Source: Flavobacteriaceae bacterium
GTDB lineage: Bacteria; Bacteroidota; Bacteroidia; Flavobacteriales; Flavobacteriaceae
Assembly (NCBI GenBank): GCA_031277535.1
Contig: JAITMD010000020.1
Span: 1-64,000, forward strand
Reading direction: 5' to 3'
Length of the DNA: 64,000 nucleotides
Shown: in pieces, positions 7,439 through 16,300 of the stretch
How positions within the stretch are numbered: position 1 is the stretch's first letter
Layout of the letters: the number at the start of each line of letters is the position of its first letter
Notes under the pieces: generated by a model
Database searches by the model: none
Seen by the model: only the letters and a program-made list of their open reading frames with translations
Told to the model about the DNA's origin: nothing
Translations under genes and position numbers: made by a program

Positions 7439-8149
7439 ATGGGAGTATTACTATTTATTGTGTTGCTATTTGGGCAACAGGGCTGGACAACAGAGGTTGT
7501 TCCACCTACCGATTGGAAATTGCAGAATTTGAAAGGAGCTGTACAGCGTATGATTGTTTTTAGAACAACAGCAGATGGAGCTAAAGAAAAAGATGTAATT
7601 AATTTTAAAGAAAAAGGGTTTGTAATGATAAAAACCTATTATGATTCCACTTCAAAAACGTATACTTCTTTTGAAGAAGGAGAAATGGAAGAAATTTATA
7701 CTTTTACTTATACAGATTATGTAGATGGAGTAAGATATGTTTATTTATACGACAATAATAGAAAGTGGGAAGATCGGGATCATGCTATTGAGACTTGGGA
7801 TAAGGTAGATGACTTTCTGATAAGTACAAGAAATAACAATAGAGAAAAATGGGAAATAGAATGCAAGTATAAAGAATACAAGTTAATGGAGAGATGGGAA
7901 AGAGAGTCTATTAATTATCAGAAGTATTCGGCAGAAATAGAACGTACCTCTACTTTTGAGTATAATAAACAAGGGGATTTAGTTAAAGAGATAATACACG
8001 AAGAGATAAATGGTATCGAGAAAGATTATACTTTGATTTACGATATCCGAAGTAGAGATGCTATAGGAAATATACTATTGCAAACGAAACGAAATAGAGA
8101 AACTGGAGATGTAATAACGGAGCAATTTGATTACTTATATTATAAATAA
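7439..8149 (+). CDS. Exported TDWQ/YD-like protein, array member 3 (236 aa)
   Basis: The signal peptide MGVLLFIVLLFGQQGWTTE is close to those of members 2 and 5. The signature reads PPTDWKLQNLKGAVQRM. YD-like motifs INFKEKGFVMIKT and FEYNKQGDLVKEI follow, and the tail FDYLYYK with the preceding LIYDIRSRDAIGN segment almost repeats member 1, both in protein and DNA. Similarity continues past the stop codon into the start of the following gene, so a unit of two genes seems to have duplicated. The n-region lacks the usual lysine or arginine, which makes the exact start slightly uncertain. Confidence 0.78.
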   Translation: MGVLLFIVLLFGQQGWTTEVVPPTDWKLQNLKGAVQRMIVFRTTADGAKEKDVINFKEKGFVMIKTYYDSTSKTYTSFEEGEMEEIYTFTYTDYVDGVRYVYLYDNNRKWEDRDHAIETWDKVDDFLISTRNNNREKWEIECKYKEYKLMERWERESINYQKYSAEIERTSTFEYNKQGDLVKEIIHEEINGIEKDYTLIYDIRSRDAIGNILLQTKRNRETGDVITEQFDYLYYK

Positions 8150-8155
8150 AAAGAG

Positions 8156-8857
8156 ATGAGGAAAGTGTTGTTACTTGTTGTATTACTAATGGTTCAATAT
8201 AATTATGCTCAAGAGATTGCTCCTCCTACAGATTGGCGATGCGAAGGATTAGTAGGAAGAGTAAAAAAAGTGACTTGTACTATAACAGGATTAAATTCAG
8301 CAACAGAGTCAGTAAGCACAATGGTATTTAACCCTCAAGGGTATATCGTAAGTGAATTTATAGAAGATAGAAAATTAGGGATACAAACCGTTGAAGTTGT
8401 TAGTAAATCAACGTTGGAATATGGTGAATATCGAAAGAATAAACGCAAAATAGTTATAAAATCAGAAGAAGAACAGACCATTGATCAGGAATGGGAATTA
8501 CCAAATGAGACAACACTTAAGGTAAAAAAAAGTGAAGATCCACCAATAGAAATTATTGAAAAAAGAGTTTATAATGCTGCAGGATTTTTAGAAAAGAGAT
8601 ATAGTAAAGTACATGTAGATACAGATGATCTCCTATATAAAGGTTTGGAAAGGGAAAACGTAATTATTTATACGTATGAAAAAGGAGGGATAAATACAGA
8701 ACAAAAAGTTGTGAATACTTTAGACACAACATTTTTTATTTATAAAGAACAAAAACTTTTGTTTGACAAACAAGGAAACGTGACAAAGAAGATAGTCTTT
8801 GAAGAGAATGGAGTTCCAAAAGAAGAATCACAGTTTGTTTATGAATATTATAACTAA
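8156..8857 (+). CDS. Exported TDWQ/YD-like protein, array member 4 (233 aa)
   Basis: The signal peptide is MRKVLLLVVLLMVQYNYAQ, followed by PPTDWRCEGLVGRVKKV, the family signature in which the usual LKG is LVG. YD-like motifs include MVFNPQGYIVSEF and RVYNAAGFLEKRY; the tail is FVYEYYN. It starts 6 bases after member 3 and its stop codon touches the ATG of member 5. No catalytic motif was seen. Confidence 0.8.
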   Translation: MRKVLLLVVLLMVQYNYAQEIAPPTDWRCEGLVGRVKKVTCTITGLNSATESVSTMVFNPQGYIVSEFIEDRKLGIQTVEVVSKSTLEYGEYRKNKRKIVIKSEEEQTIDQEWELPNETTLKVKKSEDPPIEIIEKRVYNAAGFLEKRYSKVHVDTDDLLYKGLERENVIIYTYEKGGINTEQKVVNTLDTTFFIYKEQKLLFDKQGNVTKKIVFEENGVPKEESQFVYEYYN

Positions 8858-9586
8858 ATGAAATTAGTAGAGATGAGAGCATTGTTTTTTATTGTATTGC
8901 TATTTGCACAACAGGGTTGGGCGGCAGAGATTGTTCCTCCTACAGATTGGCAATTGCTGAATTTGAAAGGAAAGGTAAAGAAGTGTGTTGTTCGTACTGT
9001 TACTTCAGTTGTGGTGAAGTCTTCTTTACAGATGGATATAGTTTTTTTTGAAGAGTATGTGTTTGATACAAATGGATACTTGCAATCTAAAAAGAAGTAT
9101 AAGTTAGGAGATGGAAAAAGGAAATATCATATTTATACAGATAATATTGTTTATGCCAAGTATGTTGATCAAGTAAGAAACCTAACAGTGTACGGTGCAT
9201 CTACAGATATTGTGAACTATGGACAACAACAGTGGCTTACTCCGACCACTTATATTATGACAGATAAGGTAGATGCTCTGTCAGGAGCTCTGTTGGTTAG
9301 CAAAGGAGAGATTGATGATAAAGGTAGACTACTAAAAGAAGAACGGTTGTATGAAAAAGAGCCGAATGGAATAGAGAAGTATTCTTTTATTACCAAGAAT
9401 GATTATAATAAAAAAGGGGAAAAAGAAAGCTATGATATTGTAGATGGGTTGAAGAATAAGGAAGAAAGTTATTATATTGATATTACTTCTATAGATCGTG
9501 TAGGGAACCCATTGACACAAACAACAACAGATGATAATGATAAAGTGTATAATAAATCTACATTTACCTATGAATATTATAAGTGA
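8858..9586 (+). CDS. Exported TDWQ/YD-like protein, array member 5 (about 240 aa)
   Basis: The first ATG follows the stop of member 4 without a gap. The ATG at 8873 (MRALFFIVLLFAQQGWAAE) gives a signal peptide matching members 2 and 3 and is a good alternative start. The signature is PPTDWQLLNLKGKVKKC, followed by YVFDTNGYLQSKK and NDYNKKGEKESYD motifs and the tail FTYEYYK. It is part of the same array; the next gene starts 4 bases after its stop. The function is unknown. Confidence 0.78.
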   Translation: MKLVEMRALFFIVLLFAQQGWAAEIVPPTDWQLLNLKGKVKKCVVRTVTSVVVKSSLQMDIVFFEEYVFDTNGYLQSKKKYKLGDGKRKYHIYTDNIVYAKYVDQVRNLTVYGASTDIVNYGQQQWLTPTTYIMTDKVDALSGALLVSKGEIDDKGRLLKEERLYEKEPNGIEKYSFITKNDYNKKGEKESYDIVDGLKNKEESYYIDITSIDRVGNPLTQTTTDDNDKVYNKSTFTYEYYK

Positions 9587-9590
9587 TCCA

Positions 9591-10307
9591 ATGAAAAACA
9601 CAGTGCTTTTTGTAATGCTTTTGTGTGGGATTTGTAGTAATAGCTTGTATGCACAAGTATTGACTGATTGGGAGGTTTATGGGTTAAAAGGAAAAGTGAA
9701 GCAAACCATAGAGATTACTATAAGTGAGGTTTACCATGATAAGAAAAAATTTGTAACTCACTATGATGAATATGGATTTGTGGAGAATGTTAGTACATAT
9801 TCTTTAGTAGGAAAGGATGATGAAGAGATATATTTGGGAAAAATAGTTTATGAAAAATATGTTGGGAATCAAAGAAAGGCATTTACATTTAACGAAAAGG
9901 AGAGGAAGGTAGAAGGAATTAGCTATGGTTGGACAGTGAACGATGCAACCAAGTTATATACTGCTAAGTTTGGTGATTTGGTGACAGAAGCGAAACCAAC
10001 GACTGTAATAAGTGTATTTAATGCAAAGAATCAGAAAGAAAGTGAAAAACTTCTGACACCAGGTAGAAACTGGGGATGTAGTGATGCTGCTGTTACCATT
10101 GAGAAACTATTTGAATATGACGAAAAAGGGTATAATATTGGTTATGAACAAATAAAAAAAGTAGAACAAGAAAACTATTTGGATGAAAAGAAAAGTTTCA
10201 AGCTAATGAATGAAACTTTTGATGAGATGGGAAATGTAACTAAACAACAAATTATGCTGAATGGAAAGTTGTTTAGCACTATTGTTTATGTTTATAGTTA
10301 TTATTAA
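9591..10307 (+). CDS. Exported TDWQ/YD-like protein, array member 6 (238 aa)
   Basis: The ATG at 9591 was chosen because it starts a normal signal peptide (MKNTVLFVMLLCGICSNSLY, cleaved after YAQ) and lies 4 bases after the previous stop; an in-frame start 60 bases earlier would overlap member 5 and put 20 odd residues before the signal. The signature is LTDWEVYGLKGKVKQ, followed by THYDEYGFVENVS and FEYDEKGYNIGYE. The C-terminus (IVYVYSYY) is aromatic like its siblings. It closes the array; no clear terminator was found after it. Confidence 0.8.
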   Translation: MKNTVLFVMLLCGICSNSLYAQVLTDWEVYGLKGKVKQTIEITISEVYHDKKKFVTHYDEYGFVENVSTYSLVGKDDEEIYLGKIVYEKYVGNQRKAFTFNEKERKVEGISYGWTVNDATKLYTAKFGDLVTEAKPTTVISVFNAKNQKESEKLLTPGRNWGCSDAAVTIEKLFEYDEKGYNIGYEQIKKVEQENYLDEKKSFKLMNETFDEMGNVTKQQIMLNGKLFSTIVYVYSYY

Positions 10308-10421
10308 ACAGCATGCTATAAGGGAGATAACTAATACAAAGGTGTTAATATTTGTTTCATCAAGTATATTTTGCGTGTAAATACGTATTTTGCCCGCTCA
10401 AACTAATACACTAACACGATT

Positions 10422-11975
10422 ATGAAACTAAACAAAGTTGTAAAAAAAGGAGTATTTGGAGTTGCTCTTTTATCAGGTACAATGTTGTTTGCACAAACAC
10501 AAGATCCAATAGTTGATGCTATTGTGAAGGAAGGCACAACAAATTCTCAATTAAAAAATTATGCTTTTGAATTGATGGATGTGATTGGTCCACGTTTGGT
10601 AGGTACGCCACAAATGATGCAGGCGCACAATTATGTAAAGGGACAGTATCAAGCAATGGGATTTGAAGCACGCAATGAAGAATATGGTACATGGAAGTCT
10701 TGGGAACGTGGTACAACACAAATAACAATGACTTCGCCTCGTATAAAGTCATTAGAAGGAATGCAATTGGCATGGAGTCCTGCAACTAAAAAAGGAGGAG
10801 TAGATGCAGAGGTGGTTGTGTTGACAGATGCTAAGAACAAAGCTGAGTTTGAAGCGTGGTTACCTACTGTAAAAGGAAAGTATGTGTTGATTTCTATGCA
10901 TCAACCAACTGGACGTCCAGATTATCAGTGGAAGAACTTTGCTACAGAAGAGTCATATAACAAAATGACAGCAGAAAAAACAGAAGCAGAGAAAGCATGG
11001 GCAACACGTATAAAGAATACAGGGTACACAGCTAAAGAATTACCTAAAGTATTAGAGGATGCTGGTGCTGCTGGTGTTGTTATGTCTTATTGGACAGGTA
11101 TTATGGGGGCAAATAGAATATTTGGAGCAGAGACTAAAAAAATACCTACAATTGATATTGCATTAGAAGACTATGGGATGTTATACCGCTTAGCAGAGAA
11201 TGGTAAGAAGCCACGTATCAATGTAAATGCTCAATCTAAGGATTTAGGTACAGCTAAAACATATAATACAATAGCTGAGTTGAAAGGTGGAGAAAAGGCG
11301 GATGAATATGTAGTGCTTTCGGCTCACTTAGATAGTTGGGATGGTGGTACAGGAGCTACTGATAACGGAACGGGTATTATCACTATGATGGAAGCAGCAC
11401 GTATCTTAAAAACAGTATTACCTAATCCAAAACGCACAATTCTTATTGGAAACTGGGGAAGCGAAGAACAAGGATTGAATGGTTCGAGAGCTTTTGTTGC
11501 AGACCATCCAGAATTGCATAACAAAATACAAGTGGTATTTAACCAAGATAACGGAACAGGGCGTGTAGCAAATATTTCAGGACAAGGTTTCTTAAATTCA
11601 TATCAGTATTTATCTGATTGGTTGTATGCAGTACCAGAACAGTATAAAAAAGAAATTAAAACAAACTTTCCAGGTTCTCCATCAGGTGGAGGTTCAGATC
11701 ATGTATCGTTCGTGAGTAAAGATATTCCTGGTTTTATGTTGAGCTCGTTGAGTTGGGGATATGGCAACTATACGTGGCATACTAATAGAGATACAGCAGA
11801 CAAAATTGTTTATGATGATGTACAGAATAATGCAATTCTAATTGCAATCTTGGCTTATAAAGCAAGTGAAGAGAAAGAATTAGTATCAAGAGAAAAAATA
11901 GTGTTGCCTTTAAATGATAAGGGAGCACGCCAAGAATGGCCAGAATCTAAAGGGCCAAAACGCACAAGTAATTAA
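10422..11975 (+). CDS. M28 family zinc metallopeptidase, exported
   Basis: The protein has 517 residues with a signal peptide (MKLNKVVKKGVFGVALLSGT through LFAQ). The catalytic domain carries the M28 co-catalytic zinc ligands in order: His and Asp in SAHLDSWDGGTGATDNGTG near 300-318, the Glu pair in GSEEQGLNGS near 348, Asp in FNQDNGTG near 374 and the last His in GGGSDHVSF near 428. The long insert before this, about residues 120-280, fits a PA-type domain. Members cleave N-terminal residues or dipeptides in the periplasm or outside the cell. It is a single-gene unit with a strong terminator. The closest described relatives are Bacteroidota aminopeptidases; the substrate is not predictable. 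Confidence 0.92.
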   Translation: MKLNKVVKKGVFGVALLSGTMLFAQTQDPIVDAIVKEGTTNSQLKNYAFELMDVIGPRLVGTPQMMQAHNYVKGQYQAMGFEARNEEYGTWKSWERGTTQITMTSPRIKSLEGMQLAWSPATKKGGVDAEVVVLTDAKNKAEFEAWLPTVKGKYVLISMHQPTGRPDYQWKNFATEESYNKMTAEKTEAEKAWATRIKNTGYTAKELPKVLEDAGAAGVVMSYWTGIMGANRIFGAETKKIPTIDIALEDYGMLYRLAENGKKPRINVNAQSKDLGTAKTYNTIAELKGGEKADEYVVLSAHLDSWDGGTGATDNGTGIITMMEAARILKTVLPNPKRTILIGNWGSEEQGLNGSRAFVADHPELHNKIQVVFNQDNGTGRVANISGQGFLNSYQYLSDWLYAVPEQYKKEIKTNFPGSPSGGGSDHVSFVSKDIPGFMLSSLSWGYGNYTWHTNRDTADKIVYDDVQNNAILIAILAYKASEEKELVSREKIVLPLNDKGARQEWPESKGPKRTSN

Positions 11976-12019
11976 AAAACAAAAACGAGTATCTAATTTA
12001 GATACTCGTTTTTGTTTTT
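11975..12019. terminator. Bidirectional terminator between M28 peptidase and phosphatase-like lipoprotein
   Basis: A 21-base perfect inverted repeat (11975-11995 with 11999-12019) with a 3-base loop, A-rich on the left and T-rich on the right, so it can stop transcription from both sides. Confidence 0.85.
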
Positions 12020-12037
12020 GATGTATGTTGTGTAATT

Positions 12038-13000
12038 CTATTTAAAAATTGCCTTCATTACTTTTCCTTTGCTATAAGGTAATTTTACGCCTAATAGTTC
12101 AGCCATTGTGTTAGCTACATCTATTTGCTCATAATTACCAGTAGCTATTACAGCATCTTTTTTAAAGTCAGGTCCCATAGCAAAAAATTCTATGTGGCGA
12201 CAACCAACACAAGCATCTCCGTGGTTTACAAAGGCATCTTTAATACCATCTGAATGACGACCGTGGTCATTAGATACCATAAGAGTTGTTTTTCCTTTAT
12301 AGTTTGGTTGTGATTGTAAAAAGTCCCAAATCTCTTTTATGCTTTGATCAGTTGTTTTAATTGCTTGAATATATTCTTTCCATTTATTCTCGTGACCATA
12401 ACTATCTACATCTTTTAAGTTGATGACAACCATATTTGGTTTATCAGTTGTAATAACCTTTTTAAAGTTTGCAATTGTGATAGCATCATCTCTATAAGCA
12501 GAAGGATTACCTGATACTCCTGCATCAGCTTTAGGCATATATTTCCCGTTCCAATCTTTGTTTTTGCAGTTGTTTAATACTTCTAATTTATCTTTAGATA
12601 CAATTACCCATGCTTTACTACTGTCTTTATTTGTTTGTTTTAACCAATGTTGTAAGACAGAAGGGTTTGTAGGTAATTCTTTACCATTGTTTTGAATACT
12701 GTCATATACTCCTGTAATTAAAGCTGTATGTCCTGCATTGGTGTTTGTTAAACCATTGTTTTGAAAGTTACTGATAAATACTCCTTCTTTTAATAAAGCA
12801 ACGCGATTAGGAATATTTTCTTGATTTTTACCTTGCCATGTTTCAGTCATTCGAGGACCATCTATAACTAACAAAACTACATTTTCAGTTTTGTATTTAT
12901 CGTCTATAGGTTTTGGATCTGGATTAGAATTGTTGTCATCTTTATTACAAGAAACTAAAGCCATACCAATAAGAAGTAAGCATAAAATAATTTTTTTCAT
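12038..13000 (-). CDS. Alkaline-phosphatase-superfamily lipoprotein
   Basis: A lipoprotein signal (MKKIILCLLLIGMALVSC) places Cys18 as the lipid anchor, followed by an Asn/Asp-rich linker. The rest, of about 280 residues, has the alkaline phosphatase/sulfatase fold: metal-binding Asp47 in LLVIDGPR, a probable nucleophile Thr87 in LTNTNAGHTALITG (as in phosphodiesterases of this clan), KDVDSYGHE near 196-205, SNDHGRH near 243-249, and a His near the C-terminus. The likely role is hydrolysis of a phosphate mono- or diester at the cell surface or in the periplasm. The protein is short for a sulfatase and has no sulfatase C/S-x-P-x-R motif. The exact substrate is unknown. Confidence 0.8.
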   Translation of the reverse strand: MKKIILCLLLIGMALVSCNKDDNNSNPDPKPIDDKYKTENVVLLVIDGPRMTETWQGKNQENIPNRVALLKEGVFISNFQNNGLTNTNAGHTALITGVYDSIQNNGKELPTNPSVLQHWLKQTNKDSSKAWVIVSKDKLEVLNNCKNKDWNGKYMPKADAGVSGNPSAYRDDAITIANFKKVITTDKPNMVVINLKDVDSYGHENKWKEYIQAIKTTDQSIKEIWDFLQSQPNYKGKTTLMVSNDHGRHSDGIKDAFVNHGDACVGCRHIEFFAMGPDFKKDAVIATGNYEQIDVANTMAELLGVKLPYSKGKVMKAIFK

Positions 13001-13311
13001 TTTAATTGTGTTTTTTTAGTAGGTCAAAGAAATAGAGATTATATGGTATATCATGCTTTTTGATGTTAACGATAGTTGAAGTTTTAGTTTATTTAACTTA
13101 TAGTTTTGTTTGATTTGTTGAATAAATAGGGTTATTAATACTGTTCTGTCAGTGCAGTGTTAAGTTATTGTTTACATATGAAAAAATAGAATAGACGTAA
13201 ATAGCCATTTTTGACTAAAAAAAACATTTTTAGGACATGATAGATTAGAAATCCTAATTCTTAATATTTTGTTATAAAAAGCATTATCTTTAGGCTCTCA
13301 ATTATAACACT
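13001..13311. other. Intergenic region between divergent genes
   Basis: The stretch is AT-rich with no plausible gene on either strand. It must hold the promoters of the lipoprotein (leftwards) and the alpha-2-macroglobulin (rightwards). For the latter, TATCTTTA at 13285-13292 is a candidate -7 box 19 bases before the ATG. No operator or inverted repeat was recognised. Confidence 0.4.
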
Positions 13312-16300
13312 ATGAAGAATTTAGGTTTATATCTTATGATACTTGCCCCAATTGTTGGGTTTGGTCAGTCGCCTAATAAGCGAATACAAGAGTTATGGAC
13401 TACTATTGAACAACAGGAGCAGAATCACGAATTGAAGAGTATGTTGCCTAATGTACAAGAAGTACTGACCTTATCTAAAAAGAACAAAGACTACTCAAGT
13501 CTAATAAAAGCAATGTTCTATGAGGCAAGAATTAATATTACCACCAAAGACGAGAAAGATTACAACATCAACAGTGTAATCGCTCAGTTTGAGACGGAGC
13601 ATAAGAAAGCATCTGGTACATACAAGGTATTATTAGATATTTACTTGGCTAAAATCTATGATTTGTATTATGCTGAAAATAAATACAAAATTAGAAATCG
13701 CTCTGCAGTAGAAAAGATAAACACTACAGATGTTCGTTTCTGGAGTACAAAAGACTTTTTAAATCAAATTGAAAGACAATACCAAGAAGCATTGGTAGGT
13801 GCTGCTAAAGATAAAAAAGCAGTAGTAGGTCAATGGAATGAATTGTTTTCTATAGATAATGATATTGCTGTCGACTTTAATCAGTTGGCATTGTATGATG
13901 CTTTGCGCATGGATTACATTAATTATTTAAATAGTAATTTATGGGAGTTTCGCGATGAAGAAAGAGTTAATTCAGTATTGAAAGTTGAACAATTAAAGAA
14001 TGATGTACTTGCTGATGTAAAACAGAATAATGCAAGTAGAGTGTATCACTATGTTCAATTGTACTTTTTACAGCAAAGTAGTATAGCAGAAGAAGAGAAG
14101 AAAAAGGTGATAGAGGAATGGATTAAAAACAATCCAAAAGAATCTATTCTTTACGAAGGCTTAGCTACGTATGTAGAGGGAGAAGAGTTGGTAACGTTGT
14201 CTAACAAAGTACAAGAGTTATTTCCCAATATACCTGCTGCTACGCGATTGGCTACTTTGAAAAAAGATGTAGAATTGCCAAGTTTATCTTTTGTAGTAAA
14301 ACAATATTTAGTAGATCAGAAGGTTTTACCTGTTGCTTTGACGCACAAAAATCTGGAGAAGATTTATGTGCAAATAATAAAAGTAGAAGGAGGAAGTAAA
14401 GATGAATATAGTCAGCGTTTAAATAATTTTGAAGAATACCAAAAGACTATTGCGAAAAACAAAATAGTGGATAGTTATGATATTGCTTTGAAAAAATTTA
14501 CGGATTATAAAGAACATACTACTTCTATTGCTTTAAAAGCATTGCCAAAAGGAAACTATTTTGTGGTACTTTCTTCACATCCATTTGAAGAGAGTAAAGA
14601 AGGAGAGGTAAGCATTATAATTAATAAGGTCAATATTACTCCTTACTATATTGCTATTGGAGATGATAAAGTAAAAGTGTTTGATAGAGAAACAGGAAAA
14701 ACTGCTACCAATGTTGAGGTAGTAATTGCCAATAGACCTGAAAAAAGTAACGATAAATCATATTGGGAAACTATTGTAAAGACGAATAGCAATGGAGAGT
14801 TTGCTTTAGATTTTGTCAAACAGTCAAGTACATTATATTTTAATGTAAAGGACGATACAGCGTACTATACCAAACACTTCTATAAAAATAATGAAACTGT
14901 TACCCCACCAACTATAGAAGAAGAAATGTATGAATCGGTATTATTAACTGATCGTGCAATCTATCGACCTGGACAAGTTGTTTACTTTAAAGGAATAGTG
15001 AGTAAAACTAATAAGGGAGTAGAAACTGTAGCTATAAATAAAAATGTAGAAGTTTCTTTTGAAGATACAAACGGAGATGAGGTTGCTTCTTTATCGTTGA
15101 AAACGAATGAATATGGATCAGTTAATGGTTCTTTTGTGTTACCTTCTCATGGACAATTAGGAGAATATTCAATTGTGTTGACGCTTGACGATGATCAATT
15201 AAGTTCGAAAGAGATAACAGTAGAAGAGTATAAACGACCAAAGTTTGAAATTACTATTGATAAACCAAAAGGAGTATATAAGTTTAATGAAAATGTGGCA
15301 GTAGAAGGGAAAGTACAGTCTTATACTGGTGCTGCTGCTGATCAGGCAAAGATTGTATACCGTGTGGAGCGTACTGAAATATGGCCATATTGGTTGTGGA
15401 GCAAGAGAAGGCCAAACTACGACTACAATATAGAAACAATAGCACAGGGCGAAACTACTGTAGATAGTGAAGGAAAATATACAGTTAGTTTTAAAGCTGT
15501 TCCGAAAATAGAAAAACAAGAAAAAGACAACCCACGTACGTATCAATACAATGTGTATGTAGATGCTATAGATAGCAATGGAGAAACATACTCAGTAAAC
15601 GAAACGGTAACGGTAGGAGATAAAAACTTGCAATTGTCAACAAACCTTGTGGGGAATGTAACGGTAAATACATTATCTAAGTTTGAAGTATTGACACAAA
15701 ACCTGAACAATGTAGATTATCCAAGCAAAGGAGAATTGGCTATCTATGCTTTGGATGCTCCCTATGCTCCTCGTTTGTTGGACAAAAAGGATAATAGATA
15801 CACAGATTATGAGTTGTATAGTTATGAGGAGTTTGTAAAACAATTGCCTTACACAGTATATAACAACGAATTGAATACAACGAATTGGAAAGAAGGGAAA
15901 TTGGTATTTTCTACCAATTTCGATACTGGAAAAGCAAAAGAGATTGTTTTTGATGGAGCGAAATCATTGCCAACAGGGCATTATTTAGTGAAAGGTTTCG
16001 TACTGGATAAAGGGGAGAAAACGGAAATTGAAGATAGATTTATTTTCAATAATAACCAAGTGGTAGGAAATCTAACAGACTTGGTAACGTTAACATCTGA
16101 TGGAGGTACGTACAAAGCTGGAGATAAAGCTAAAGTTTATTTACAAAGCGCAGAAGAGGGAACACAAGTAGTGGTGAGTGTAATGACTAATGGAGAGGAA
16201 GTACAAAAAGCTACCTTGACAGTGGGCAAAAAGAGAATGTTGTTTGAAGTACCTATCAAGAAGAGCTATAATCAAGTGGTGGTGCAGGCTTATGGGGTAA

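Noticed and set aside
1..10307. Rhs or contact-dependent toxin system
   Set aside because: The YD-like motifs are few and degenerate, the proteins are under 300 residues, and no toxin or immunity gene follows them.
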